DNA of 64,000 nt from Symbiodinium microadriaticum (lineage: Eukaryota > Sar > Dinophyceae > Suessiales > Symbiodiniaceae), in assembly GCA_001939145.1 (NCBI GenBank), contig LSRX01001164.1, positions 152,594 to 216,593 of the forward strand, given 5' to 3'. The notes below the pieces were generated by a model that was not told the origin of the DNA, did not search any database, and saw only the letters and a program-made list of their open reading frames with translations. Shown here piece by piece: positions 41,511 to 53,134 of the stretch; position 1 is the first letter of the stretch; each line of letters opens with the position of its first letter. The translations under genes were made by a program, and so were the position numbers.

Positions 41511-44190
41511 GGAAATCGAAAGGTCGAGCAGCGGTTCAAGCCGAGCAGCCGAGGGGTGAATCCAAGCAGCTATGAAGATGGATCCATGCATGCCGTAGCC
41601 CTTCAAGCCACCGATCGACCACATCCTGCAAGGTGGTCCCCATTGAAACGCCTCCCAAGCGAGCCGTCGCCAAGTGTGGCAGGAATCGCACGACAGGGCT
41701 CTAAAGAAGTCCTTTTCTGGGATCCTCGGGCCTGCCTGGGGCCTGCGCGGCAGCGCAGAAGCGCAGTTCGCCGCCACCTCGCAGGGCCAAGCACGCGCTC
41801 CGACGTCAGTTCTTCGGGCCCCCGAAGAAGACAAGGAAGTACAGAGAGCCTCGACGATCGGCCAAAAGGGGCAAAAATGCTGCAAAGGACGTCCCACCTT
41901 TACATCTGAAGAAACAGGAACAAGACCTACAGTAGAACGTGAAGTGCAACTGGATGCTGGCGAAGAATCAAGTCTATGAAGATGTGATGCCGTGGACCCC
42001 TAGTCAGCGTCCAGTGCGGCATACGAGTCAGGCAACTCGAAGCTGCAGTGGAGACCGCGCACCTCGCCCTCTCCCGAACGACACGGCGATCCGGATGGAC
42101 ACTGCGATCAACCGAAGGGGGGGCCCAGATGGGGGAAGTTCCGGAGGCAAACGGCCGCTTGGTGAACACGCAGAGAAAGAAAGGAAAAACGAGTGGCAAG
42201 AACCCGAAGCCGACACTTCAGGAAGGGGGCAAAGGCTCATCCTCGCATTGGGCAGGTTGGCTCTGAGGCACGACGATACAATCACGCCCTGCTTGTGCCC
42301 CAAACGCATGAATCAAAACCTTCTCTTGCAGCCTTCATCACCTAAAACCCGTGGAGTTGACTTCGGATGGTCAAAGGGCCAAAAGTTGTCTTAAGCATTC
42401 CAGGGGCTCAGCGAGTATCATATTACATATGCAAACTTCTGGCGCAACCTGAAGGGTGGGCAAACCGTCAACGGGCTGAACAACGTGAGTGTACCATTGC
42501 AAACAGGCGGCAACTTAGGACGCGATGCTTCAAGAATTTCTGAAAGTGTTGGGAGACTTGCTCGATACTTGCAGGCCCTGCGCCGGAGCATCGCACGAAT
42601 GTTCAGGAGTCTCAGAGCCAACACCGTGAGAGGGCTTCAAATGCTGTAAGAAGAATCCTTTGAGATCTCCAGGTCTTTGGACCCCTGGGTTACACGTGCT
42701 GAGAGGTTTTGGTTGAGACACTCCCGATATTTGGCAGCTCTTTTTGGTTGCTTGTCGATCGACAAGCTTTCAAGCATCGACAGGGTTTCAAGATGGGCCT
42801 CTTCTCAGCGCTTTGGTTCTTTCAGGCCGTCTGGTTAGGAGGCCGAGGCTCCCAGACCTCCAAGGACAGGCAAGGAGAGGCTTGTAGGGGGGATGTTTGG
42901 GACTGTGGGGAACATTCGAGTTTAGGAGCCGGGATTTATGGGACTGGTGAACCGGGTGGCAATGGATGCGACTTCATGCATATGCCATGATCACGAGGTT
43001 GCGCCCGAGTTTCGTGGGTCTGCGATAGAGGAATCGATCAGGGTGTCTAATGTCAGCGGGATGTTAGAGCTGGCAAGACGTTCTTAAAGCCAAGAGAGAG
43101 CTGCAAACATGACGTTAAAGGGGTCACGATGGGGTGCTCCAGGGGAGTGGCGACTCTGAGTAGCTTGAGAGACGCGCAGAGTGGGGAGCTGCCATCAAGC
43201 TCAGCACACGTCAGGTCGACACAACGGAGGGCAGGCTCCTTACAGCCTTTCCCTCTTTTGCTTTGGGTACTTTGGTGGCTTCCGGACACTTCTGGCTCTC
43301 AAGGATGCGGCCGGTGAAGCAGTCTGCAAAAACAGCGATAGAGGCCTTTTACCTTACAGCGCCAACGAGACATGTATTGGATTGTCAACAGGGCGAACTC
43401 GTTGATACTTGTACGAGGCATTGATCAACGACTTCCAGCTGCAGCCGGAATGTGCCTGGATGTTACGCTCTCTGCCACCAGACAAGCCCACGACTCAGAA
43501 AGTACCACCTGAAACACCCTGAGAATCCACCTCAGTTCCCAGGCTACCTACCCAACCCTGAAACCCCAGCATTGCTTAGAGTCGTACCGTCGACCGTAAA
43601 GACGTGGCTGCGCCCGAGGTTTGTCGGAAGCCTCAGCTCTTAAAGCGCATGGACTGGGAAAAAGACGGAATCGGAAGGATTTGGTTCTTGGAGTTGTAGA
43701 GGGGTTCCTGTGACACCTGCAAGGACAAGGGTTTGTGTGAGATGCTCGGGCGCTCCCAGGCAGAAGCTGGCTGCAAGAATCGACCCTTCCGGTCAAGCAG
43801 ATGCATCTGGGTGAGCCCCCACCTCGCGCCTCGCTCGGACGCATGTCTAGAAAGCTGTTTTGGAGTTGGAGGTACGTCGCGGAGGAGCTCAAGAAGATCG
43901 TCTGAACAGTGCTTGCAGTGTCGAGCCGCAGGAAGAAAGGGTGGTTGGAGGGTTTAGCTGGACGACTGAGGTGATGCACGGCGTGTGATGCGCGGGAGCC
44001 AGGGAGCCAGCTTGGCCGCCGCAGCTTTGGCCCAGAAAAGGGGCTTCCTGTCGCAAGCGCCCGGCCCGGCCTGGCGCTTGCGCTCCCATGGGGGATGCGG
44101 GCAGAGGCTCAGATGCACGGAGCAAGGGACCCTTCCGTCCCTTCCTTAAGCCGTGGCTTCCCCACTCTCCTACCGGCCCGGCTGAGGAAT
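41511..44190. other. Weakly coding or intergenic
   Basis: Blocks at 41674-41979 (ATSQGQARAPTSVLRAPEED) and 42048-42266 (QRKKGKTSGKNPKPTLQEGG) look like Lys/Ser-rich coding sequence of an unknown protein. 42300-44190 shows no recognisable gene on either strand. Confidence 0.3.
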
Positions 44191-44219
44191 GGAGTTGGAG
44201 TGCACCATGGACGAGCAGG

Positions 44220-44640
44220 AGCCCTCGGAATTAGTCGTCGTGGTCGTGGCCGGCTTGTCGTCCTCCTCCTCTGTGGGCGTCGTCGTGGTCGTGGTCGTTT
44301 GCGTGTTGTCGTGTCGTCCTGGTCGTCATCATGCGTCGTCCTCGTCCTCCTCCGTGGTCGTGGTCGTGGTCGTGGTTGGTTTTGTGTTGTCGTGTTGTCT
44401 TGGTCATACTACGGTCACGTCGTCGTCGTTTTCATCGTCGTCGTCGTCCTCGTGCTCTGTCATCGTCCTCCTCCGCGGTCGTGGTCGTGGTCGGTTTTGT
44501 GTTGTCGTGTTGTCAAGCCGTGGACATACGTCGCCGTTGTCCTCCGTCGTCGTCCTCCGGGGTGGTGGGGTCGTGTGGTCGTGTTGTCCTGGTCGTGGTC
44601 GTGGTCATTCATCTGTCGTTGTTGTTCGTTGTTTGTTGTG
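44220..44640 (+). repeat. (GTC/GTCGTG/GTCCTC)n low-complexity tract
   Basis: About 420 bp dominated by GTCGTC, GTGGTC and CTCCTC triplets with strong G+T bias on the plus strand. All plus frames stay open as Val/Ser/Arg runs. Not a gene by itself. Confidence 0.85.
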
Positions 44641-44654
44641 GTCTGGTGTTGTTT

Positions 44655-44745
44655 CATGTTTGTTGTTGTTTGTTGCTTGTGTTTGTTTGTTTGCTTGTTT
44701 GTTTGCTTGTTTGTTTGCTTGCTTGCTTGCTTGCTTGTTTGCTGT
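44655..44745 (+). repeat. (GTTT/GCTT)n tetranucleotide microsatellite
   Basis: Interrupted GTTT and GCTT tetramers, directly following the GTC tract. The combined simple-sequence island precedes the copia Gag relic. Confidence 0.85.
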
Positions 44746-44896
44746 GTGTTTGTGTGAGTGAGCAGTGCACGCTCTACTTTAGGGTAGTGTTTGTGTGCTG
44801 TTCTAGTACATCGTACTGTCGCATTCGGCTTCCCTTGCCTGAGACTTGCAGCGGCACGCGCGGTTATTCTCGAATACCATCGTTCGCGACGTTTGA

Positions 44897-46765
44897 TGAA
44901 TCCGGTTGCTCAGACTTCGGCAAACGCAGCCTTTGCGTCTGGAGCTCAGGCTCCCATGGACATTGGTGCTTTAGGTGCAGCTTTGTGGAAAGGAAACGGA
45001 AAAGGAAAGAAAGGAAAGGAAACAAAGGAAAAGGAAAAGGAAAAGGAAAGGATTTGTCGAAGTCGCAGGGAAACGGCAATCAACATTGGGATTTCATGAA
45101 AGGAAAAGGAAGAGGAAAGGAACCCGCTTCGACTTCGGTGTGCGGCAAGACAGGACACTTTGCAAGCAACTGTCCCACTTGCCGGGTTTCAGCTGTTGGA
45201 CTTACTTTGGTGAGTTTGACGATTGGTCTGAGTGGGCCGAACGGGCTATTAGTGCCGTGAATGAATTTTACCGTGATAACAGTTTGAATCAGTTGTGGGA
45301 TGCATTCTTGGGGTTGGTCTTCGAACTTTCGTTCGGAACCGTGGCCTAGGCCGCTCCTTCGACGAATGCCGAAACTTTGACACAAAAGCCTCAGGAAGAG
45401 GCTTCGTCTAGCAGCGGCGCAGCAACTTTGCCCGTGTCGGTTGTGACAGTGGCAGGACCACCAGGACTCTCAGTCCCCAAAGCCAAGCCAAAAGCGAAGA
45501 TGAACATCAGCCCGAGCTCTTTGCTCATCTCGGATGTTGTTCTTGGCAACTTTGGTTTGGGGAACGCTTTCAGCGTTGATGGGATGACGAATGGAATTGT
45601 AGACTTCAACTTTAGTGCTTTCGGTGAGTCTTCTGGCTTTGCACCTCCGGCCTGGATAGACAACCAGTGACTTTTCAGTGTTCGTAATCTCGGACTTAAG
45701 GTTTTGAATACGATTTCCAAGGTTGTTGCTTTGGAAGAGCATTTGGTGGCATCTATTTTGGAAGATTGCTTCTAGGAATCCGAACACACTTTCAACACCT
45801 GATGGACACAAGGTTCCTATCATTAGGTATGGTTTACTCCTGTTCTTGAGGCCCACTTTGGCATCTTTCAACAAGGAAGGGTTTGAGGTAGTGTGCGACA
45901 CCTTTCACAACACGAGTGCACAAGGTACCTTAGTGGCCCCAACTTTTCGCATTTGTTTCTACTATCACACTGATAAACGGGAGCTCTCGGGAAACAGTTT
46001 GACGCGAACCCACATTCGCACGAGAGCTACGTGTTTTCTCCCGAAAAGACGACGGATCGCCCTGTAGACTTAAAGGACCTTGCAGACGAACGCCTAAGTT
46101 TCAGCAAAAGAACTTCGACAAACAACTGACGTAAGGCGGGAATCCAAAGGGACCTTCTCCTGAACCGCTTTGCTGGGAAGACTGTTTTCAAAAATCACTT
46201 CCAAACCCACTGGTCGTAAGATGGTTGGGAAACAGACAATGTTACCTCAACCAGCCCCAGCAAAACCAATGCCACAACCACAAAGAACTTTCGGTAGAGG
46301 CCCCACAACCACTTTTCAAGCAGCCCCACAAAGGCCTCAAGGAGCAAAGCACCGAGGACACCTTTCGTCCGCGCTTGGAGCAGGCTTCTTCAGAAACGCT
46401 GGAACACATTGGGAAGACTTTGCTTGAGCAACTTGTAAAGCAGGACCCGTCTACAGGACAACCGTGCGCGCACGACTTGTGGCTTGATTTTCCGTCATGC
46501 AGGGTGCGTGTGCACTACGAGCCAAGGAGCACAACTTTTGTGCCGGAAGAACCGGACTTTGAAGAACAGCTTGGCAACGTTCGCATAACTTTGGTTGTGA
46601 GGCCGGAAGTGAAACAAGCTGACATCGAAGGCGCAACTTGTTGAGTGCGAAGCGGAAGCTCCGGAGTATGCTGTGCGTCGCCCGCTCGGTTTGAAACAGC
46701 TCGGTGAGCCAACTTGGACGGAGCGGCTTGAGCACAAAATTACTCACCTGCTTAAGCCGTGGTAG
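44897..46765 (+). pseudogene. Ty1/copia Gag-side relic with degenerate zinc knuckle
   Basis: Starts at ATG 44897: MNPVAQTSANAAFASGAQAP then MDIGALGAALWKGNGKGKK, followed by a purine-rich Lys/Glu/Gly tract (44990-45120). In the next frame comes WDFMKGKGRGKE and VCGKTGHFASNCPTC, a CCHC knuckle whose first cysteine is replaced (TSVCGKTGHFASNC). Further frames hold FDDWSEWAERAISAVNEFY (about 45208), TPDGHKVPIIRYGLLLFLRP (about 45796) and HDLWLDFPSCRVRVHYEPRS (about 46470), then EYAVRRPLGLKQLGEPTW (about 46665). I associate this order with the Gag-to-protease part of dinoflagellate copia elements. Several frameshifts are present and no integrase or RT follows, so it is a relic. Confidence 0.6.
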
Positions 46766-47291
46766 TCACGTGAGGTCGGGTAAGCCGCGAGAGAGGGTGC
46801 AATTACGGGACGAACAGGGGTCTTTTTCTCTCAGCTCAGGAAGCGAAAGCAGCTTTGGAGAGCTTTTCCAAAGAATTGTTTGGGACAGGTACCAACTTCC
46901 CGCTAGGTCGGGAACAGGGACCTATTTCGATCACAGCCTCAGAGGTAAGATCACGGTGGCTTGGAGATCACTTGGGGACGACGGGTAACATTGCCTCCCT
47001 ACTTAGCGCAGAGACAGCTACTCCCCATAGCAAACATGCCTGCTGATTCTCTCGACAAGCTGTCGGGAAAGAGAGTCCCGGTGGCGACTCTTATATCGCC
47101 CCAAAAAGACCACTTCGTCCCAAATGTCCGCTCAGGTTCGTCAGCTGGCGAGGAGGCGCTCCCGCGAGGCTGGTGTGCGAATCTTGCAGCCGCTATAGAT
47201 TGCAGATGCCTTAAAAGCAACCCACACATTGAGCCACTGACTTACTCAAAAGTGTGTGCCCCATCCAACTCTTTCTCGCCACCGCTTTGTC

Positions 47292-47859
47292 ATGGCGTAT
47301 GAGTTCGAGCCCACGCAGTTGGCTATTGCCCTCGTGCCATTGCTCGCAACGTTCCACTATGAGGTGCTGAAAAGTTCCGCAAAGGAGATACTCCCGGGAC
47401 GCATCTTCGCACAGATCACCGAGACGATGACGACGAAGAAGATGGTGCTGAAGGCACAGGTGATGCTTCTGGTGGCGGAGTTGCTCCCCGCTAGCATGGT
47501 CCGAGACCTACAGACGTACGTCGACACCTTCAAAGTTCTCGACGAATGGAGCGAGACAAGGACACAGAGGCGAGCAGCCCTCTCTGCCCTCAGCAGGACT
47601 TATCTGGGGTGCCAGAAAGCCCGAGCCAATAATCCACTGGCCACCTCCTCTGTGGCGGGTCACCGCCACGACCTCAGCCATGCGCAGCGGAAGACGGAGA
47701 TAATGAAGTATCTTCCTCCAGGCGGACCTGAAAGCAAGATATGAGGCGGAGGCGGACACCCTGCGACAGCTATTCTTCTCTGAGGATAAGGTGTTGAATA
47801 TTGCGCCTGCAGAGTGGGACCTGCGGCTAAGCAAACTCCAGGGGTCAGCTGAAAGCTGA
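47292..47859 (+). CDS. Hypothetical helical protein, two exons
   Basis: ATG at 47292: MAYEFEPTQLAIALVPLLAT, then MTTKKMVLKAQVMLLVAELL and RDLQTYVDTFKVLDEWSETR. The frame then deteriorates, and a second frame opens after CTCCAG (47721): ADLKARYEAEADTLRQLFFS, then NIAPAEWDLRLSKLQGSAES, with TGA at 47857-47859. The acceptor CTCCAG|GCG and the upstream stop in the second frame support an intron of about 100 bp. It is all-helical and acidic. No family was recognised. Two of the GGAGNNNCTCC quasi-palindromes are inside it, encoding EILP and ELLP. Confidence 0.5.
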
Positions 47860-49301
47860 AGAAACAAGGAGGAGTAGCTCCCCTGCCCTCGGAGGAGGTA
47901 CTCCCCGAGAGGAGTAGCAATTCCCACCGGAGGAGTAACTCCCCGGAGTCATCTCCCTAAGGAAGGGAAGCACTCCATGTTCCGTACTAGTCGTTGACTA
48001 GCACGAGATGTTTTATTTGGAAAGATTTCACCGCACTCTCTGAAAAATGTTAAGCTTGGAACGGCATCCCAACATTCCAAGTAAATTCCTTCACAACATA
48101 TTGTCAGGTGCTCCGAAGATTCAGCCGTGCAATGACCAGAGCTCAGTAGTCAGTGCCACAATGAAGGAGTAACTCCTCGCGAGCTACCTGTGATGAGGTT
48201 TCACTGCAACAGTGACGAAGAAGAAACTCTCGTCTCGGCCAGGCACCCAGTTCAGCAGCCCTGCAGTCTGGGAGGATCGCATCAGCAGCGCTCTGGTAAG
48301 GCTCAGAGCAGTGAGAAGCAGCGAACACTCATACGGACTCACAACAAGTTTTATCCAGCTCGCTCTCCCAGCTTCAGCCGCTCACGCCCCACTTGTTTAG
48401 CAATCTGACGTCGGCTCATGTCTCAGCAAGATCCAGCTTGTCGGGCAGATTGCAATGTCTACTGTGCCAGGAGGCGTGCTGAAAGACTGCCAATTGTTTC
48501 CTTCCGCAACTATCTTCGGCAGTGGAAGCGGTCAGAAACTAGACATACGGATCGAGGAGATCCACCGCAGACAGCTAACGGAGGAAAAGGGGGTGCGGGC
48601 GGAGTCATCCCGCCCCCTCCAAACAGAAGGAGACAGTTAGACGCGCATGGAGGAGACACTCCCCCTGCAGTGAAGGCAAAGAGTGGAGATACTCCGTCAG
48701 CGTCAGCCAAGGATGAGTCCCAGGACGAGGTGTCTGCATCGGCTCGCCTCACACCAGAATTGGAAAGCTTTCTGCGATCCTCGCGTGAATAGGAGGCCAG
48801 GTCCGCACCGACAAGAAGGCCGGGGACTCCTATGGGAGGCCTCCTTGCGATTGTGCAAGATGGTCGAAGAATGAACATGGCTGGACCGTCAGACGCGTCG
48901 ACACTTCAGTCGAGCTCTCACTCCCAGCCGAGCAGCACACAACCTCGGCCCTCGCAAGCTCCACACATCCCTGCTCAGAGTACTGCTTCGGATGCACATA
49001 ACAGGACATCTTTACAGCCTGAACGCAGCACGGGCGAGCCGGACATTGGGCATTTATCGATGCGCCGTCAACTTTCCAAGTTGCCACCAGCGGACCACCT
49101 ACGCGGAGGAGGTCGAAAGGCGTAGCAAAGATGCGTCTGAGGGCCTAACCACAAACACTAGCATCGTCGACTTCACCGCCCCCAAAACGTGTGGTGAAGT
49201 CTCTGCCATGGCTAACATCAGGACTAGCCACAGTCTCACCAAACTGGGGCAGGTGGAGCAACTCCCCGCTAAGAGTGTTAACGCAACAGAGGAGTTACTC
49301 C
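47394..49301. repeat. Ten dispersed GGAGNNNCTCC quasi-palindromes
   Basis: Exact GGAG-N3-CTCC at 47394 (GGAGATACTCC), 47477 (GGAGTTGCTCC), 47871 (GGAGTAGCTCC), 47894 (GGAGGTACTCC), 47932, 48166 (both GGAGTAACTCC), 48652 (GGAGACACTCC), 48685 (GGAGATACTCC), 49255 (GGAGCAACTCC) and 49291 (GGAGTTACTCC). Near-matches occur at 47911 and 49668. The core is often TAA, TTA or ATA. Copies lie both inside and outside candidate exons. Confidence 0.8.
48418..48792 (+). CDS. Hypothetical low-complexity protein exon
   Basis: A 124-codon frame with ATG at 48418 and TAG at 48790. After an Arg-rich start (RRRAERLPIVSFRNYLRQW) it becomes Gly/Pro/Ser/Asp-rich (GGKGGAGGVIPPPPNRRRQL; KSGDTPSASAKDESQDEVS) and ends LTPELESFLRSSRE. 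It is probably an intrinsically disordered segment. Two GGAGNNNCTCC motifs lie in it. No family was recognised. Confidence 0.4.
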   Translation: MSQQDPACRADCNVYCARRRAERLPIVSFRNYLRQWKRSETRHTDRGDPPQTANGGKGGAGGVIPPPPNRRRQLDAHGGDTPPAVKAKSGDTPSASAKDESQDEVSASARLTPELESFLRSSRE

Positions 49302-49321
49302 CTAATGCAAAACAAGGACTG
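48842..49321 (+). CDS. Hypothetical Ser/Pro-rich then charged exons
   Basis: A first block reads SSSHSQPSSTQPRPSQAP (about 48910). In a second frame, VNFPSCHQRTTYAEEVERRS is followed by TNTSIVDFTAPKTCGEVSAM and VEQLPAKSVNATEELLPNAK, with a TGA at 49321-49323. It may be the continuation of the 48418-48792 protein across an intron. A separate small frame at 49367-49576 starts MFSTTKSALQRLNLRSAALT, resembling an organelle-targeting peptide, but is unsupported otherwise. Confidence 0.3.
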
Positions 49322-49828
49322 TGAGAGCAGAAGTATGCAGCTTCAGAAAATTCGTCCACATCAGGCATGTTCTCGACGACAAAATCAGCATTGCAAAGGT
49401 TGAACTTGAGATCTGCAGCCCTTACAGGCGGGGCAGATGCAGGCGCTGAGCCTAGGCTCGGGCTGCGTGCAGGAAGGTTTGCGATGCTAGCCAGATCCGC
49501 ACTTCAGGAATGTCGGTCACCGCCAATGCTTGGACGCAGAAGCAATGCTGGCAATTGCATTGTCCCGCGGTCTTGAGGGACGGGGATAAACTGTTGGTGC
49601 AGGGCTAACGCGCGGCTAACATGCTCAAGGGCGGCCCACAAATCAGGAAAGTCAAGCTTCCCGACGGAGTTATTCCTCGCACATAGAGAGCGCAGCAAAG
49701 CGCCAACCCAGGAGCGGAGACAAATCTTTTCAAGTAGGTCAGTCGTTTGCCAAACGAGGAATAGTTTCACACCAGTCAGAGAGGTCTCCCGCTGCGAGTG
49801 AATGAAGATGTTGTTGTCGTGGTGTTTG

Positions 49829-49895
49829 CGCGTGTGTGTGCGCGCGCGTGTGTGTGTGTGTGTGTTTTTTTTTGTGTGTGTGTGTGTGTGTGTGG
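49829..49895 (+). repeat. (GT)n/(GC)n dinucleotide microsatellite
   Basis: GTGTGTGCGCGCGCGTGTGTG...TTTTTTTTT...GTGTGTG. It ends about 15 bp before the first recognisable codon of the actin-like gene, and could therefore sit in its first intron, leader or promoter. Confidence 0.95.
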
Positions 49896-49899
49896 GTTT

Positions 49900-52800
49900 G
49901 TTCGTTGCTGTCTCGAATGCCATTGTGGAGGACGTCGTGGTGCTGGACACGGGTTCCGGCTTTCTGAAAGCCATCGCCTTATGTGGAAGAGTACGACAAG
50001 ACGTGATCCTGATGGGGGACGACACAAAGCCAGCAAACCCAACCATTCACGAAACCCACTGCAATTTGTAGGTTGGCTTCTCCGGTGAAGATGCACCGCG
50101 AGCAGTGCTCCCAACTGCAATGGCGACTGCCGCGGTGGGACGGCTCAGAGCTTGCCATGCTTTGGTGATCTTTGGATCAACTCGCTCCAGGCCGATGAAT
50201 CCCGGGAAGACGAGGCTGCAGATGCTTCCTCAGCCGACAGGCCAAACTTGGGTTGCCTGAGCCGTGCCGCGTGCCCAAGGTAACCGGAGATTCTGCAGCG
50301 CAGAAAAAGAGCAACTTCGCCCCGAATGGTAGGACGGAAGCAGAAGATGGCATCTGATGCCCCTTGAGGTCAAGTCTTCTATGGTGAGGAAGCCATCCTG
50401 CAGGTGGGGCACAGGACGAAGGGAGGTAGGCATCGCTTGCATGTCGCAGGAAAACGCGCAAATCACACGTCCGGTGCAGCGTGGCGAGATCCAGCTTACG
50501 CAGCCGGAGAAGGACAGGTTGCACACAGCTGCACAGCGACGCTTGCATGTCGGTGCACAACTTGAGACACCACGAAGTCCCGGTGTTGCCCGGAATCCGG
50601 GGAGGAAGCAATGGAAAACCTCCTGGAGCACGTGTTCAGAAATGTGCTGGGCGTTGAGCAAGAGGACACCCCGATTTGGAGATGCTTTTCAGACACCTGC
50701 AAGCAGCCATGGAGGACTTGCCGTGCCTCATTGCGGACACCATGCCTCTTGGTCAGAGCGACTTGGAGAAATCGGCTATGTCGGAAGTGACAGAAAGAGT
50801 GCGGACTGGGCCTCTTGCAGGTTCCTACGCCACACGCCAGTGGATAGCGGAGGCCGCACAGGGACAACTTGCGGCCAAGGCCTCCGCCTCTTCTCTCGGA
50901 TCCGCTTGGAGGTGATGTTCGAGAAGATCAAGGTAAAGTCCTTGGCCATCTTCAACACGGCAGTCCGGAGCCCAAGAAAGCAGGCACTGCCAGTGTCGAG
51001 CAGTCACAGCCCAGGCCCTAAGCTTGTTCTCGACGGGCCGTGTGCCCCTTAGTGAAAGGCTTGGCTTGAATTCTTGAGGGCTGCACCGGCTCTCAGGCAC
51101 CAGAGGACTGGTTCTGGAGAGTGGTGAGGGCATCACCCAGGCTCCCGCTCTGCTTGTTTGCAGCAAACGCCATGCCAACCAAAACCGGGGGGCGCTGTTC
51201 AGACTTGCATGCCTTTTGGACAGACCTCTGCCTTGAATCCAGGCTGTTCCGGTTTTCGAGGGGTACGCGATACCTCACGCGATCTTCAAGATGAAGGTCG
51301 CACTCTTAGCGTTGCTGACCATCGTTCAGCCGGACTCATCACTTGGCTGCAGTGCAAATTTTGTGCGGAACGGGAGCCCGGCGGCCTTGCAATGGGGTCA
51401 TCGTTGCGAGGAAACCCCAAAGCACGAGAATTTCCGTCTGATGTCCGCCGGCTTGGGTCTTCGGGTTCGGGTTAACTCATTCAAGGTCGCTGGGCACGAC
51501 ATTACGCAGCGCCTCCAGAGTATGATGGCTCTCCCCTCGGATACTGAGCAAAGTGACAGGGGGAGGGGCACGTGGAGTCTCAAGCCCAGGGCCCAGTCCA
51601 CGAACATGACGCTCCTTCTCTGCCTGAGGCTGAAGAGCTTGGGACAAAGCAGAGCCATCACACTATGCAGGCCATGAAGGAGAAAGTGCCTTGGAAGCGC
51701 CTAGCAGGGATCTACGACCTCTGCTGACTTCTGCGCTCTTGGTTGCAGTCCCGACTGCTTCCCAGGTCTGCTTCGTGGCACCCTCCGGTAGTGGTGGCGT
51801 CCCGGCCGACGCGCCGCACCCCCGCTCAACGCCTTCCCAGGCCCCGCCGGCGTGCATCCAAGTCTGAGGCCCGACAGCGGGGACGAGGAAGCGAGGTCTT
51901 TCGAATTGCCGGACGGTCAGATCATCCAGGTGCTCTTTTAAAGTCCGAAGGGCCGTTTTGCTTGAGGGAGCGTCTTTCGGCAGGTCAAGGAGAAGATCCG
52001 GACGGGGGCCACGGAGATCCTCTTTGGCGGTGAGGGGGAGTCGGACACTCAGCTGCCACTGCTCTGTTTTGGCCCAGACCATGGCATCTCTCAGGGCATC
52101 CATGCAGAAGATCTGCTTGGATGCCATCAACACAGTGGACCTAGATTTCCGACAGGTGCCCCCACTTCCGAAGCTGAGACGCTTCGATCCTTGTTTTGAA
52201 CGCCAGGACCTGGTGAAGAGCGTGGTGGTCGCAGGCCTGTCAAAGCTGAACGACCGCGGTGCGCTTTGCGTGCCAAGCCTTGGCAGCCGAGGCGGCACTT
52301 CGATGCTGTTGAACTTGGCGCCAAGGCTGAGGCCCGGCTCGTCGCGCTGTTTTTGCCCCCGCTGTATATGCCGCTTTTTTTGTTATCTTACGGGCTTTTG
52401 TTCCTGTCGCCTGAATGGACTAAGCCTGTTTAGGCAGCTGGGGGGGCGAAGCCGAAGCGTCTCTGAGAAATCAACACCAAACTCACCAAGCCGCAAGCAC
52501 GTTCCCGAGATCGGAGCTCAAGAGCACGCTGGCATCGGAGCTGTCCAAGACAGCCAGAACCCGAAGTTGTTGCTGGAAAAGCAGCGAGAATGGCAGGGAT
52601 CAGGGCAGCTTCTCTAAGGTGGAGGTCATCAGTGACTCTCAACGCCGCTTCGCTGCCTGGATCGGCGGCTCCATGTTCGCGTCGCTGTCCACCTTTGACC
52701 AGGTGGCCATCACCAAACAGGACAGCTTGCCGTGGAAATGTAAAAAGACCGATAACATGCAGTACATGCAGATATTGTGTGGAGACTGTGTCAAGAGATG

Positions 52801-53134
52801 CAAGGCCCGGATCATGGAGTAGACACATTCCAGTTTCGCTTTCAGCGAAGGGTTGGGGCTGCTGGCGGCATCTGAAAGTCTAAGAGTCACCAAAGGCATG
52901 AGTAGAGGAAGTCCTAGGTCCTAGCTGATCGCTCCTGGCGGGGTCATCAGGATGTGCTGTTGAATATTGTTGAAAACTCTGCGCAGATACCACCAGTCGT
53001 AACGCAGCACAGCGCCCTGCTTCATTCTCCCTCGCGGGCTTCGATTCTGCTCTCTGGGTCTTCATCGTTTCGACGAGGAGTACGAAGAGGGGAAGTCCGA
53101 CGTGCGCAACCTTGTGGCACGGAAGACCTTCTGA
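49900..53134 (+). CDS. Actin-like protein (actin superfamily), about 18 tiny exons
   Basis: Collinear actin blocks in changing frames: EDVVVLDTGSGFLKA (49921; phosphate-1), VGFSGEDAPRAVLPTAM (50072), GDSAAQKKSNFAP (50294), LMPLE (50357), MENLLEHVFRNVLGVEQED (50609), EVMFEKIKVKSLAIFNTAV (50911), LVLD (51027), AVPVFEGYAIPHAIFKMK (51243-51296), VAGHDITQRLQSM (51486), AMKEKVPW (51671), ARSFELPDGQIIQ (to 51929), VKEKIRTGATEILFG (51984), MASLRASMQKICLDAINTVD (52081) continuing LDFRQ, DLVKSVVVAG (52207), GTSMLLNLAPRLR (52294), SELKSTLASELSK, VEVISDSQRRFAAWIGGSMF (52619) continuing ASLSTFDQVAITKQ, then DEEYEEGKSDVRNLVARKTF and TGA (53132-53134). These match actin GSG, GDDAPRAVFP, EGYALPHAI, LAGRDLT, ELPDGQ, DVDIRKDL, LSGGTTM, WIGGSILASLSTF and the C-terminal HRKCF. 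Introns: 51297-51485, 51930-51983 and 52156-52206 (all GT-AG); 52235-52291 is GC-AG. It is divergent from conventional actin, so an ATPase or cytoskeletal/chromatin role is inferred. The start Met is not found; it may lie upstream of the GT repeat. Confidence 0.85.

Noticed and set aside
44189..44761. Val/Ser-rich 190-220-residue proteins
   Set aside because: Product of GTC/GTCCTC and GTTT/GCTT simple repeats in every frame.
51663..52298. 211-codon minus-strand frame
   Set aside because: Antisense to the actin-like exons (ELPDGQ, DLDFRQ, GTSML), which explain the coding signal on the plus strand.
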